Origin: Steinernema hermaphroditum | Lineage: Eukaryota > Nematoda > Chromadorea > Rhabditida > Steinernematidae | Assembly (NCBI GenBank): GCA_030435675.1 | Contig: CM059622.1 | Coordinates: 3,286,001 to 3,350,000 of the forward strand | DNA length: 64,000 bases | Direction of reading: 5' to 3' | In this document: positions 24,917 through 35,365 of the stretch, in pieces | Layout: every line of letters begins with the position of its first letter | Position numbering within the stretch: position 1 is the first letter of the stretch | The notes under the pieces: generated by a model | Database searches by the model: none | What the model saw: only the letters and a program-made list of their open reading frames with translations | What the model was told of the DNA's origin: nothing | Made by a program: the position numbers and the translations under genes

Positions 24917-25018
24917 TCACTGTATATATACTTGCGGGGCGTGAGTTCCGGTGTGTGCGAAGACGACGGAGGTAGAGAGTAGAAGTGCCGCGACTTCGAG
25001 AAGAAGCTTCCTCAGCAT
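24917..25018 (-). CDS. possible short secreted peptide or first exon
   Basis: The ATG directly follows a perfect acceptor (TTCGTTTCAG), as at spliced-leader sites. The frame opens with a convincing signal peptide, MLRKLLLEVAALLLSTSVVFA, then HTGTHAPQ, and stops after 33 codons. A GTATAT donor inside the frame could instead make this the first exon of a longer gene, but no good second exon was found before the small membrane-protein gene on the other strand. Treat as a candidate only. Confidence 0.3.
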   Translation of the reverse strand: MLRKLLLEVAALLLSTSVVFAHTGTHAPQVYIQ

Positions 25019-25594
25019 CTGAAACGAAGAACGACGGAATTAGGGCATGACCACATCGAAGCGCAAGGAAACAGTATCCACCACAACCGTCAGAGTGCTC
25101 CGCCACTGGGTATCACTCCATTCTTTTCTTTCGATCTCACGGAATGTAAGCAAGAAAACTCTCCTGGATCTGAAGTTTCACCCTCATTGACGACCGCATA
25201 TGCTCCACTCTGGTAACAGTGAACCAGGGCAAGCCAACTTTCGAGGTTCTGCACACGGATGACACAGATGCGGTGCTTCTTGTCGACATTACACTTACAA
25301 ATCACACACATGAAGAGTTTCCAAAAACAGCAAAATACAGAGAAATGTAAATTCGAATTCTGCACAACCTCGGTCATGGTTGTCGTAGCGGGAGTCCGCC
25401 AGGTGCATCCTCGAAGCCGAAAAGGAGCATTATAAGCATTCACCTCGGAATCGTGGGGAAATTCGCTCCAGATGCATCGACCTTCTGGGCTGCTGCCCCA
25501 GAAGATGATCTCTAGACAGGGAAACAAAGGACTTCTGTGGTTCAGTTCGTCATTTTTCGAACTTCATCGATGAGGAGCGGTCGAAGCTGCAGAT

Positions 25595-26909
25595 ATGTCG
25601 AAGAACTTCCAACCAGGATCTTGCGAAATTCCGGAGACGGCTGAAAACGCACCAAGTCGACAGAGAAGTCAAAGTGCAGAAGTTGTAAAGAGTAGAAAGA
25701 GCCCTCCAAAGAAAAGAAGATGGTGTTCGGTCAGTCTTTTCCAGCTCTTGCTCGCTACTTTTCCATTTCAGAAGGGGACGCCATTCATTGACCGATTTCT
25801 TCCGTTTAAACGTGCCCCAAAAACTAAACCGACCCTCCTCTTCCACGAGAAGCCGACCGTCAACGTGTGCAACCTTGCGTCTCCGATAAAAATCCTATCG
25901 AAACAACGGCTGACACGAGATCCGAATGGAGGGCTTCTGTTCCATGAGAAGATCGTCATTGTTGGAGGCCGAAAACGGTGGAGAGCAAGTGATAGTGGAA
26001 CCATAAAGCTGGTGCCAGAAGAGGTAAAGAAGATGGAGAAGGTTGGATGATGGGTTCATTCAGTAGTGCTATTCTATTTTGCAGCTTTGGCGCTCTGCAT
26101 CCCCATACCGAAACGAAAATCGCCATTCCGTGGGCCTCGGACACAATAGAATCGTCATAAGGCGCACCACGCGACTTCTCCAATGCTTTTCGCATTTGGA
26201 AACTGCGAGGACGGCGACCGAAATCATGCACTACTCCAGCGACCGTCAGGACATGAAGAACAAGAAGCGTGGAGTTGTTGGCAACTGTTTCGGTTTCCAT
26301 GGACTCCAGGACTTGCTAACCTTCGAAATGCACCGAGAACTGACCGAAGGGCGGAAAGGAGCTTATTCTATAAAGGAAACCATCGTTGTACACCTTACGG
26401 ACAGCTTTCAGTTCCCTGACAGGCAAGTGCCGCTTCTGTGCGGTCAAAGAAGACCGTCACCAGCGGCTGACAATCCGATTTCCTTCGAAGAGAAGGTTTT
26501 CACAGGAAAAGACGTATTCAGAATTGTCCGCTTCATCAACGTCGCCCCATTGACGGCGATACCAAGGCCAGGAAAGGTAAGTTGTCCGGAAACATGTCCA
26601 AAAACATCCATCTTCAGCCATCTGCCGCATGCTCGCTGACAGAAAGTCGTGAGTACTGTGAAGCCGTCGAAGAGGCGACCACTCAGAGCAGTGGCAGCGA
26701 GGATTCTGAGACAGTCAGCCAAAGTCCGGCCAATATCACACCAGCCGAGTCTCCTGCATCTCCGCCGGTCCCTTCCTCAATTCCATTCAATATATTCCAT
26801 TCAATTTCAGGGCTCCCAGAGTGATCCTGTGGAAGTCGACATGCGAAGTGCCGCCAACAACAAAGGAGGCAGCTTTCGGATAATACGTGACTGTTGCAGG
26901 ATGCAGTGA
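25595..26909 (+). CDS. uncharacterised 375-residue protein
   Basis: Exons 25595-25729, 25772-26023, 26085-26576, 26618-26767 and 26811-26909 join with 42-61-bp introns, all in phase 0. The N-terminus is basic and Ser/Pro-rich (RKSPPKKRRW), which could serve nuclear import. The middle repeats a short motif (PTLLFHEK and GGLLFHEK, about 40 residues apart). A region with conserved-looking aromatic residues follows (GVVGNCFGFHGLQDLLTFEM, DVFRIVRFINVAPL), then an acidic Ser/Glu/Thr/Pro-rich stretch (TTQSSGSEDSETVSQ) and a basic end. No signal peptide or membrane helix. The last intron has a weak donor (CCG|GTCCCT). I do not recognise the family; it may be lineage-specific. Confidence 0.7.
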
Positions 26910-27020
26910 GCAGAAGATGAACTTGTTGTTTGGAAACTGGACAGCTGAAGTTACAAATAAATTTATGTTGCAAAACGGACAACAAATGTGAGAGTGACAA
27001 ACCAAGTGAACAATCACTCT

Positions 27021-27798
27021 TCAGGCCTTCTTCGCGGTTTCCTCGTCACTGTTTTTGATGGCCCTCGGACGGCGACAGTAGATACGATGGATAGCCCAGT
27101 TCTTACTCTGGCATTCGGTGCTGCAGTAGGAACAGTTGTAGCAGCAGTTCAGGCGCGCCTTTTTTCCACACTGGCAGCACCACTGGTACTTCTTCACGTC
27201 GGCAATGACGGCGTCGTATTTCTCCTGCAGCTTCGAAAGGTGGTCGTCTACTTGAGCACGGTAGAAGTTGATAGTCATTTGCCTAAATCAATGCAGTTGC
27301 CAAGAATGAATTACGACGGCGATCGCACCTCTTTTCCTCCAATTCGATGTCCAGCTCTTCACGAAGACGCTTGTCGTCGTCGATCAGTTCTTGCTTGAAT
27401 TCTTCGAAAAGCTGAAACGAGGAAATTAGAGCCGAAAGTGTCAGGATAACGTGCCTTGCTGGCAGCAGCGGACAATGATGCGCATCTGACTCTGTCGTAC
27501 TGCTCAAGCCAATGTTTCTGAAGCTCCAGTATAACGCGGCTTTCTGGGAGGAGGTGATCGACGTGATCAGCATCATGCACCTCTGAAAAGAACTCTTGGA
27601 AGCCATTGTGCGTATAGTATGTGTTGTTAATATTATTGTCAGGGGGTTATTCTGACGACATTTCAAAAGGATGATGCGCATACCTTCCTTGGGTACCATG
27701 AAACCTTCTCCGTCTTCCATGTTTTCCAATGCGTACAACATCGAGAAGTCCTGCAAAGACATCACCACCTTGGCGGGGATATAGTAACCACAACACAT
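27021..27798 (-). CDS. MYND zinc-finger protein, BRA-1/BRA-2 (BS69/BRAM1)-like
   Basis: Exons 27684-27798, 27455-27582, 27329-27411 and 27021-27282 give 195 residues. A coiled-coil segment (LFEEFKQELIDDDKRLREEL, then YRAQVDDHLSKLQEKYDAV) leads into a C-terminal MYND finger: WCCQCGKKARLNCCYNCSYC, then STECQSKNWAIHRIYCRRPR, with all expected Cys/His positions. This arrangement, including VKKYQW before the finger and the terminal RRPR, matches the C-terminus of human ZMYND11/BS69. Nematode BRA proteins are short versions that bind BMP/TGF-beta type I receptors. The second intron begins GC rather than GT (AAG|GCACGT); only this keeps the frame. The start codon lacks a clear leader acceptor, so a further 5' exon is possible. 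Confidence 0.75.
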
Positions 27799-27927
27799 TT
27801 GCAAGAAATAGACGAGAAAGTTACCAGTAACTATGTAACTAAGGAGTCAGCGACAAAGCTTTATTGGTGTTCTCACAGAAACGAAAATGAAAATTGGACT
27901 ACAAAATTCCTCCTAATTATGGCATTT

Positions 27928-29045
27928 TTATTCCAGCTGTGTTCCGTCGTAGGCGCCAGCGGGAAGCACAGATTTGTCCAGATCGTCGAAATAGGGATGC
28001 TTCAAAATCTTCTTGCAGGAGATACGTTCCACGGGATAGTAAATGAACATTCTCTGCAGTAGGTCCAGGCCTTGTACGTTCAGGTACTTATTCATCACTT
28101 CATTCAGCTTGTTGCCGTTCCAATGCGGGAAGGACGGCTTGAAGTCGCGCAGCATACTGATTCCGGGCCACATCATTTCATTGGGAGTGCCCAATACACT
28201 GAAAAGAAACACTTCATGCAAAGGAACAGAAAAGTAGAGCATTACCGAAAGACCTTGAACAGCTCGTCGATTTCGGAGTCTCCAGGGAACAACGGCTTCT
28301 TTGTAGCCATCTCGGCGAAAATACAGCCCATACTCCAGACATCAAGGGCCATTGAGTATTTGTCCGTTCCGAGCAATACTTCAGGTGCGCGATACCACAG
28401 TGTGACGACCTCGTGAGTATAGGCACGTAGAGGGACTCCAATAGCGCGTGCGAGTCCAAAGTCAGCGAGCTTGATTGTGCCTTTCTTGTCTACGAGGAGA
28501 TTCTGCGGCTTGAGGTCACGATGGAGCACACGGCGCTGATGACAGAAGCACATGGCCTGGCATATCTAATAAAGTGTGGAATCATTGTGTATGTATTGCG
28601 ATGATGGGTACCCACCTGATACATGTAGCTTTTTAGCACGCGGGGTTCCAACATTTTTGTGGAAGGCAGTGAGTCGAGATACTTCTTCAAGTCCATCGAC
28701 AGGAATTCAAAGATCAGGTACAAGTGCGCCTCTTCCATGATCACCTGCTGCAGGTCGACGATGTTCGGGTGACGCAGCTCGCGCAGCATCGACACCTCCC
28801 TGATGGTGGTCGACGGTACGCCCTCTTCTTCGCTTTCCAATCGTATCTTCTTCATGGCGACCATCTCCTTCGTGAGCCGATTGCGACCTTTGTAAACGAC
28901 TCCATATGTGCCTAAAAGATAATAGTGTTAAAAATACATGCATGAGGAATTTCTATCCATTACCTTCTCCGATCTTTTCGAGCTTCTGGAAATCTTCAAG
29001 TTGAACCGTATGGAGCACGTCACCATGCGGCCCGGGTTCCACCAT
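27928..29045 (-). CDS. cdk-1: cyclin-dependent kinase 1 paralogue A
   Basis: Exons 28964-29045, 28616-28911, 28246-28565 and 27928-28198 encode 322 residues spanning the whole kinase. Visible: [13 protein letters not shown] with inhibitory Thr-Tyr, AMKKIRLE, the cyclin-binding helix as [15 protein letters not shown] (PSTTIRE, where CDK1 normally has PSTAIRE), [22 protein letters not shown], the T-loop [17 protein letters not shown], and a C-terminal lobe ending [26 protein letters not shown] and GDSEIDELF are typical of CDK1 and CDK2; [13 protein letters not shown] resembles C. elegans CDK-1 best. All catalytic residues are present. CDK1 drives mitotic and meiotic entry. An acceptor at 29059-29060 upstream of the ATG suggests trans-splicing. 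Inverted paralogue at 60468-61583. Confidence 0.93.
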
Positions 29046-29160
29046 TCTTCTGTCTGTGCTGAAATGAAAATGATTCAGGGAACTGCACAATACGAGACAG
29101 ATTGTCTAGAGACACAAAACGACTAACGAGCGATTGAGGGTGGTTGCAAAACTCACCGTA
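29046..29160 (-). promoter_or_regulatory. 5' flank shared by the two CDK1 paralogues
   Basis: Read on the minus strand it contains TTTGCAACC...CGCTCGTT, GTTTTGTGTCTCTAGACA, GCAGTTCCCTGA and TCATTTTCATTTCAG before the ATG. The same blocks occur in the same order at 60261-60467. Either the duplication carried its promoter or these blocks are conserved control elements. Confidence 0.55.
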
Positions 29161-29483
29161 ATCGTGTCAGGACGCAGGCCGATTCAAAAGCTATGAGTCT
29201 GGCTTCTCTGTACAGACTAATGCATACCGAAGAGAATTATGGGAATCTGTGGGCCGATAGCACGATAATAAAAAACGCTGAAAACTTCACAGCGCTCGTT
29301 GTTTGCAAATTGTGCACGCGAGGTTAATTTGCCGAACATGTGATGAATAGAACTTTCAAAAATTGTTGGTCCTGGAACGATTAGTCGAAAAACGGTAGTT
29401 TGGGCTCGAAGCAAGGAAAGCGAAATCGGCGTGGCCTCCTCCGTCTGAGCGAACTCCGTCAGGAAGATTCCGCTAGCTCCAGG
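29161..29483. other. intergenic, divergent promoters of CDK1-A and L19
   Basis: No gene seen. Likely holds the L19 promoter. Confidence 0.5.
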
Positions 29484-30453
29484 ATGAGGTAGGGCCGTTT
29501 TCATTCTTTCCTAGCGAATTGCTGTATTTCTTGCTTTTTAGCAACAACCTTCGAGTACAAAAGCGTTTGGCGGCCGCCGTGTTGAAGTGCGGAAAGCGCA
29601 AGGTATGGCTGGACCCCAATGAAGTCGAGGCGATCGCGAACGCCAACTCGCGCCAGAATATTCGCCGCCTCGTCAGCGATGGACTGGTTCTGAAGAAGCC
29701 GACAGCTGTCCACTCCCGCTACCGTGCCCGCGTGATGATGGAGGCTCGCCGCAAGGTATCTGTAATTCTCCATTCATAGTTCTAATATGCCCGTTTACAG
29801 GGTCGCCATATGGGTACCGGTAACCGCCGCGGTACGCGCAACGCTCGCATGCCTGAGAAAGTGCTCTGGATCCGCCGTATGCGCGTTCTGCGCCATTTGC
29901 TGAAGAAGTACCGCGAGGCCAAGAAGATCGACAAGCACCTGTAAGCACTATCCTTAGTTTTGTGTGTTCATCCCGGCTGGTTGTGTGGTGACGTGGCCTA
30001 GTTGCTGCTGTCGCCCGCATTTGCAAAGCATCGGTGGCGTATCCATTTCGCATGTGTCCGGTTTGCCTAGCCGCAGATCATATGGCTGTGTGGCGCCTGC
30101 GGGATGCCCGGCCGGTTTTGTATATTCCTGACCACTGTATAGCTTCATCGAAGCGCTGACTACTAGTGAAAACCATACAAAAGACACGCACCTATAGTCC
30201 TCTACTATATTCTATGTTGTGATAGGCAAACACTGATCTTACGTATTTCAGTTACCACGAGCTCTACCTCCGCGCCAAGGGTAACGCCTTCAAGAACAAG
30301 CGCAATCTCCTGGAATTCATCTTCAAGAAGAAGGCCGAGAACCTCCGAGCGCAGCAGCTCGCCGAACAGGCCGATGCCCGCCGTCAGAAGAACAAGGAAG
30401 CCCGTAAGCGCAGAGAAGAGCGCATTGCTGCTAAGCGTTCTCAGGTCGCATAA
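29484..30453 (+). CDS. rpl-19: 60S ribosomal protein L19 (eL19)
   Basis: Exons 29484-29488, 29542-29755, 29801-29940 and 30252-30453 give 186 residues. The first coding exon is only five nucleotides (ATGAG), followed by a 53-bp intron; joining gives [20 protein letters not shown], the standard eL19 start. Other signatures: [58 protein letters not shown] and the Arg/Lys/Glu-rich C-terminal helix. eL19 is a large-subunit protein at the exit side that forms an intersubunit bridge through its long helix. The third intron (311 bp) is much longer than the others and might host a small RNA. Slightly shorter than the usual 196-200 residues. Confidence 0.96.
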
Positions 30454-30798
30454 ATTTTGTTGTTTTAACATATAAAGTGTTTTTGTTGATACTTGTTGTT
30501 GAGTTCACTGGATTTTGCGGGTTGGGGTTGTTGTCTGCGTAGACTCTGCATGCAGTTCGTCGGTGTAATGTGGACGTGTGAAGTGAGAAGTGTCTAAGGG
30601 CAATGTCTAATAGACACATGTCGGGTTTGCAGAAAACCGACGGGACTCGGATCATTCCATCGGTTTTCAGCTGCGAAGGGAGGGCGAAAATCGGAAAGCG
30701 GCTGCGGCAAAGTGAGAGCACCGAGCGGGACCATACGCCTTCTGGGACGCCGCTTCAGGAGTTGTTCGTCGCCAATTTAACGCTTGAGGGGATCAGAT
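30454..30798. other. intergenic between L19 and the phosphatase
   Basis: 345 bp containing the L19 3' UTR and probably the promoter of the next gene. Nothing else seen. Confidence 0.5.
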
Positions 30799-32884
30799 AT
30801 GGCGATATCGGCTCTAGCTGCGTTCAAAAAGGTGCGCGCTGTCGTCCGTCTTTTCGCGATCATCTTCTTTTCAGTTCCGCAGGCAGAACTCCGAGAGCAA
30901 TGAAGAAGGGAGCAAGAGCACGCGGTCGGTGAAAGCCGCATCAAAGAAGAAGGACAAGAAGCGTCCGAGTGAGAAGGGCGAAGGCACCGTGGCACCAATG
31001 GCCCCGACCTCGACGTTGACAAAGATGAATGATGAAGGGAGCACGAAGCGAAGTACGAAATGTGTGAATTGTTTTGTTATGACATGTCGCTTTTCTAGAG
31101 AAGAAGGGAAGGAAGAAGAAGAAGTCTACCGAGTACGTGATGATGTTGCTGGTTTAATCTAATTGAGTCGTTTTAGGGAAGGTGGTAATGCTAATGCCGG
31201 AACAATAGCCCTCCCGAGCGGATCAACTAACTGCTTATCCACTACAACTTCTCCCGTGGCAGTTCCTGGAGCTGAACTGATGGCCGCTGTCGGTTCCGAT
31301 GTGTGCTGGGATCCGGCGACTATCGTGGCAGAGCTTTTGCAGACCGGGCGTATCAATGTGAGCGGAAACGAAAAAGTCCAAAATGTCATGCGTGAGTTTG
31401 CAAAGAAGGCGGCGCAATTGACGGCAAATGCGGTGCACCAAGAGTACATGACTGCTTTAAAGAAGTACGTTCCGGAGAACACAACAAGAGTGGCGTTTGA
31501 TGCCAATACTGACAAGAATCGATACCAAGGTGAGAGTCACTGAGTCACTAAAGGAATGATGACTTGGGTCAAAGATTAATGTGACAGAAGTCAAGCTGGC
31601 TTCAAGTTCTGCGTGAAAAAACAATTTTTCATTTGCAGATGTCATTTGTGCCGATCGAGACCGTGTTCTGCTAATCGACCGACCTGGTCTCACGGACTAC
31701 ATTCATGCGAATCGCGTCGTTGGAAAGCCTCTGCCACAAAACCGCACGTTCATTTGCACACAAGGACCGACCCTAGCAACAATAACTGAATTTTGGCGCA
31801 TGGTCCGACAAGAACAGGTCGACTCTATCGTTATGCTGTGTGAGACGAAGGAGTGCGGAAAGGACAAGTGCGCTCAGTATTGGCCATTAAATACTGGAGA
31901 GACCATGAGCGTTCCCGTAGTCGGTATGTGCTAACCGCACAATTTTGGAATTATAAACATTTCATCTATAGATTTCGTACTCACCAACAAAGGAATGCAT
32001 ACCCATGAGGGGTCGCCAGGTCTCATTTCCACTGTTCTTTCACTGAAGGATGTGACAGGATTCGAGCAGCGTATAATTCACCATCAATGGAAGAACTGGC
32101 CTGACCGCGGAGTCCCCGAGCAAACCGATGTTACCTTGAAAATCCTGCAGCTAGTTCGGCCTCAGTTGCACCAAAAGCAATGTACTGTTGTACACTGCTC
32201 AGCTGGAATTGGAAGAACGGGAAGCGTAGTTGCCGTTGAGCTCTGTGCTCAGCGACTGCTTTCAGGAAAGTCAGCCGACATTCTCTCACTAGTGAAGCAT
32301 CTTCGATGTGAGTGATATTTTTTGTTCTTGTCTACAACATAGTGATTTCAGCGAAGCGAATGCACTCCATTCAGACGGATCAACAATATCTCTGTAAGCT
32401 GCCCATTTCACAAAACATAACCTTCAACTCGAATTTGTTTTAGTTGTATACAAATGCCTCCTTGCTCTGATTCGTGAACACGTGTCTGATCCAGAGACTC
32501 ACCAGGTACCGTTTATACTCTGTGGCATGTAATATAGCTTATTTTTTGTAGGCAATTGATACGTACAACAGCAGCTACGACGCAATCGTGAAGGGTGGCG
32601 CAGCACCAACTCCAGTCCCACCAGCTGTGGCCATTCCGAATGCGACCCCGACTCCGCCAGATCCTTTCGCGAATGCTCCATCACCTTTCGCTCCAGTCGA
32701 CTACGCGAGTGTTCCTCCGTTGCAACCCGCGTCCACCTTGCCGCTGCAACCTATGACTGCTGTCCCGCAGACGCCTGTGACAGCTCTCCCGCAGCCGCCT
32801 ATGACAGCTCTCCCGCAGCAGCCAAACGCCGATCCAAATCAGGCTACGAATTCAGTCTTCATCAACAACTTCTTTTCATATTAG
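30799..32884 (+). CDS. cytosolic protein tyrosine phosphatase, copy 2
   Basis: Exons 30799-30831, 30875-31052, 31099-31132, 31177-31529, 31639-31923, 31972-32307, 32352-32393, 32444-32505 and 32552-32884 give 551 residues. A long basic Ser/Lys-rich N-terminus (KSTRSVKAASKKKDKKRP, KKGRKKKKS) precedes the PTP domain: DYIHANRV, CTQGPTLATI, FWRMVRQEQVDSIVMLC, KCAQYWP, NWPDRGVP, VHCSAGIGRTG and the Q-loop region MHSIQTDQQYLFVYK. Catalytic Cys, Arg and WPD Asp are all present, so it should be active. The C-terminal 80 residues form a Pro-rich tail with short repeats (MTAVPQTPVTALPQPPMTAL) that could bind SH3 or WW partners. Tail and N-terminus differ completely from copy 1 at 22804-24257. Typical of nematode PTP expansion. 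Confidence 0.92.
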
Positions 32885-32963
32885 GAAGAACAAATGAACT
32901 GTCTACCGTCTCTACGCTTTCAGTGCATGACACGGTTCATCAAACTTTTTACATCGAAACTCT

Positions 32964-33091
32964 AGTGATTCTAATCGTGCAGAGGCCTCGTGTCCCAATC
33001 GGAGTCCTCGAATCAAAAGTCCTTGAGGACTCGATTTACTCAAGACACCGATTAGACCGGGACTCGAGGTCTCGGCACGATTAGCATCACT
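32964..33091. mobile_element. 128-bp foldback (MITE-like) element
   Basis: The ends are inverted repeats: AGTGATTCTAATCGTGCAGA at the left and its near-complement ending GCACGATTAGCATCACT at the right. The arms continue imperfectly through CCTCGTGTCCC and GGGACTCGAGG. It has no coding capacity. A related, decayed copy begins at 21088. It lies between the phosphatase stop and the proteasome gene. Confidence 0.6.
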
Positions 33092-33357
33092 GACCTGCAG
33101 AATTGATTACGTAAAGGGTCTCACCAGGAATCCCATCGCGAGCGAGAGAAATGCGCTCTTTGGGCAGTCTTGAAGGCTTTTTTGGCGAAGAAGTTCTCGG
33201 GATTTTTTCGACGTCATTTCGGTGTTTTGTTTGCATGGCCTGGTGATTGATGTGACCAGTGTGACTATGGTTTGATGTGCCTGCCTCTTCTCTTCTGGTT
33301 CAAGTGTCATGATCACACTGAGAAATCTTCACTCTCTGCCTTTTCAGATACTAAACC

Positions 33358-34324
33358 ATGACTGCCATGGGATATGACCAACACGCGGGGATCTTCTCGC
33401 CCAATGGACAAGTTCTCCAAAGTAAGAATTTCTACGTTTCGTGCATCATTAAAGGATATCTTTTTTTTGCAGTTGAGTACGCCCAAAAGTGTGTTGACGC
33501 AAGTGTCAACGTAATTGCTATCAACGGAAACAACGGAGTCCTTTTGACCGTCGATAGGCCCCTGTCTTCTAAAGCGGAAATGAAAGTAAATTAATCGCTG
33601 GTCGTTCATGTTTACTAAGAGTGGATTTGTTCAGAATGCTAATAAGCGCGTCGCCGCAGTCAATGGTTCGATCATCTTCGCCTGCTCCGGCCTCTTTCCG
33701 GACGGTATGGCAATTCTGGACTACGCTCGAGGTGAAGCGTTGAAATATCGGAAGCAGTACAGTACCGAGATGCCCATCGAGGAGCTCGTGCGTTCTGTAT
33801 GTGGATCAAAAACGCTATTTTTATGCTGGATTATACTGTTACAGGTGGCCGAGCACGTGCACCATTTCACTCTTGGCGGCAACCGACCCTACGGCGCTTC
33901 TGTTGTCTTCGCATCTTGGTCTGAGATTGAAGGAGGCAAGCTCTTCGCTGTGGATCCTTCTGGGATGTGCCAACAGTATGAAGCATGGGCCTTTGGAAAA
34001 AATCGACTCAACATGAGAAACGATATTGACCGTATCCGCAAGGACTGCAGGCGTTTGAGGCGGAAGCGCTTGAGGAAGGAGTCCGCACGCATTCTTTTAA
34101 ATATGCGCGAAGCGTCCCTCAAGACCATGCAAAGTCGCATCGAAATGGCTTGGTGTGGTTTTAGCACTCTCGGCAAGGCTATCGTTCTGCATAACGAACA
34201 GGTCAAGCACGCCGTCATTTGGGCTTTCTTGAAGCAGGAAGCAGCCTGTGAGGAGGGTGACGACCGGCTTAATGAGATTTCAAGCGAAGAAGAATCTGAT
34301 GGGATGGAGGAAACCTATGTATAA
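33358..34324 (+). CDS. divergent 20S proteasome alpha subunit (alpha-3/PAS-7-like)
   Basis: Exons 33358-33421, 33473-33585, 33635-33796 and 33845-34324 give 272 residues. A spliced-leader-like acceptor (TTTTCAG at 33341-33347) lies just upstream. The alpha-type signature is present: GYDQHAGIFSPNGQVLQIEYA, with SGLFPDG, RPYGASVVFA and DPSGMCQQYEAWAFGKN later. EMAWCGFSTLGKAIVLHNEQ and the acidic end resemble alpha-3 (ELSWC..., acidic tail). It departs from a normal alpha-3 by a strongly basic helix (RIRKDCRRLRRKRLRKESAR) in place of the usual sequence, and by weak conservation of strands. Alpha subunits form the gate rings of the 20S core. A full housekeeping copy is probably elsewhere; this may be a tissue-specific or neofunctionalised paralogue. 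Confidence 0.78.
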
Positions 34325-34503
34325 TTCCATTGTATTTATGTTGTCGTTGGTTTGGCTAATTAAAGTGTAACGTAATAGTCGCTTGTCGGTTATGTTTGGT
34401 CCAATACGCATTATCTCTCTGATCCCCGCCCGGAAAACTGCAACGGATCGTGCAACCGCTCTCCGAGCGCCATTTCCTTGTCGAGCATCCTTCAATCCGG
34501 TCG

Positions 34504-34956
34504 ATGGTGTTGCTCGCGTTCACGAGCATCATCGCGATCACCGCGGCTGCAAGTACCACTGTCGTCTTATGTGCACGGCAGAAAGGTGACTCTCCGCCGG
34601 CACCAGAACAGCTCAGTGAGTTCATTCTGATCCTTGCTTAATCGCATGATGATGTCATTGCAGCTCCAACCAGGGCAGTGATGTTGAAGCCAATTTCCCG
34701 GCCGCGTGATGAGGCCACCTCCTCTCCAGGGACGCCGGTCAAAACGGGGACGCAAGGGGTGAGCTGGAAGGCAGCCAAGGGGTGATACCATTGAGAATTG
34801 TTTCAGACCATCACGGATGCGTCTTCCAACTACCAGATGCCGTCGTTCAGCGGAACGCTAATGCTGGGATCGTCTCCGGGATCGCCGGCTTCTTTATCAA
34901 CGCCGACTGGAGCGTCAAAGTCTCCAGCCGTGCAGTCGCCGAACAACAAGCCTTAG
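34504..34956 (+). CDS. small Ser/Pro-rich membrane-anchored or secreted protein
   Basis: Exons 34504-34615, 34664-34758 and 34807-34956 give 118 residues. The N-terminus is hydrophobic (MVLLAFTSIIAITAAASTTVVLCA) and could be a signal peptide or anchor. The remainder is Ser/Thr/Pro-rich and low in complexity (SPGTPVKTGTQ, SSPGSPASLSTPTGASKSPA). All introns are 48 bp and in phase. No family recognised. It lies 180 bp after the proteasome-like gene on the same strand, close enough for a shared transcription unit, though no direct evidence is visible. Confidence 0.6.
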
Positions 34957-35365
34957 ATTGTGGAGATCTATGGGAAAACTCGCTTTGTAGGATTCGCCAT
35001 GACCGTGCAGTATTGCAAGAAAAAATTTACTCTTCGCAAAAGAAACGCGCCATTACTCTGCACAGTGTCTTGACGGTAACACAAACAGGATTATTCAGCT
35101 TGTCCTCGAAAATGGTTGTCAGCATGAGAAGTCGTGGCCTTTCGGCTGTGCGCTTCAGAGTTTGCACTCGTAAATTCACGCTTTCGTAGAGCACCTTCCG
35201 TAATTGCTGGATCTCAAATGGATCCGACCGCTTTTCGCATCGTGCAAACTTGCAGTAGTGGTTCGTGTCTACTGGTGCAACGGGCACTTTCTGGAGGCTG
35301 TAGACTGTCTGCCTAGAGCAGCAGCATTTGGGGAGATTCTTGCAGTCAGTCCACCGCTTGACGAG
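34957..35365. other. intergenic
   Basis: No supported gene. A minus-strand open frame from about 35027 to 35419 overlaps the first exon of the next gene and has no recognisable features. Confidence 0.45.

Noticed and set aside
25550..25846. Minus-strand frame opposite the first exons of the 375-residue gene
   Set aside because: A shadow: the plus-strand exons splice in phase and continue through five exons.
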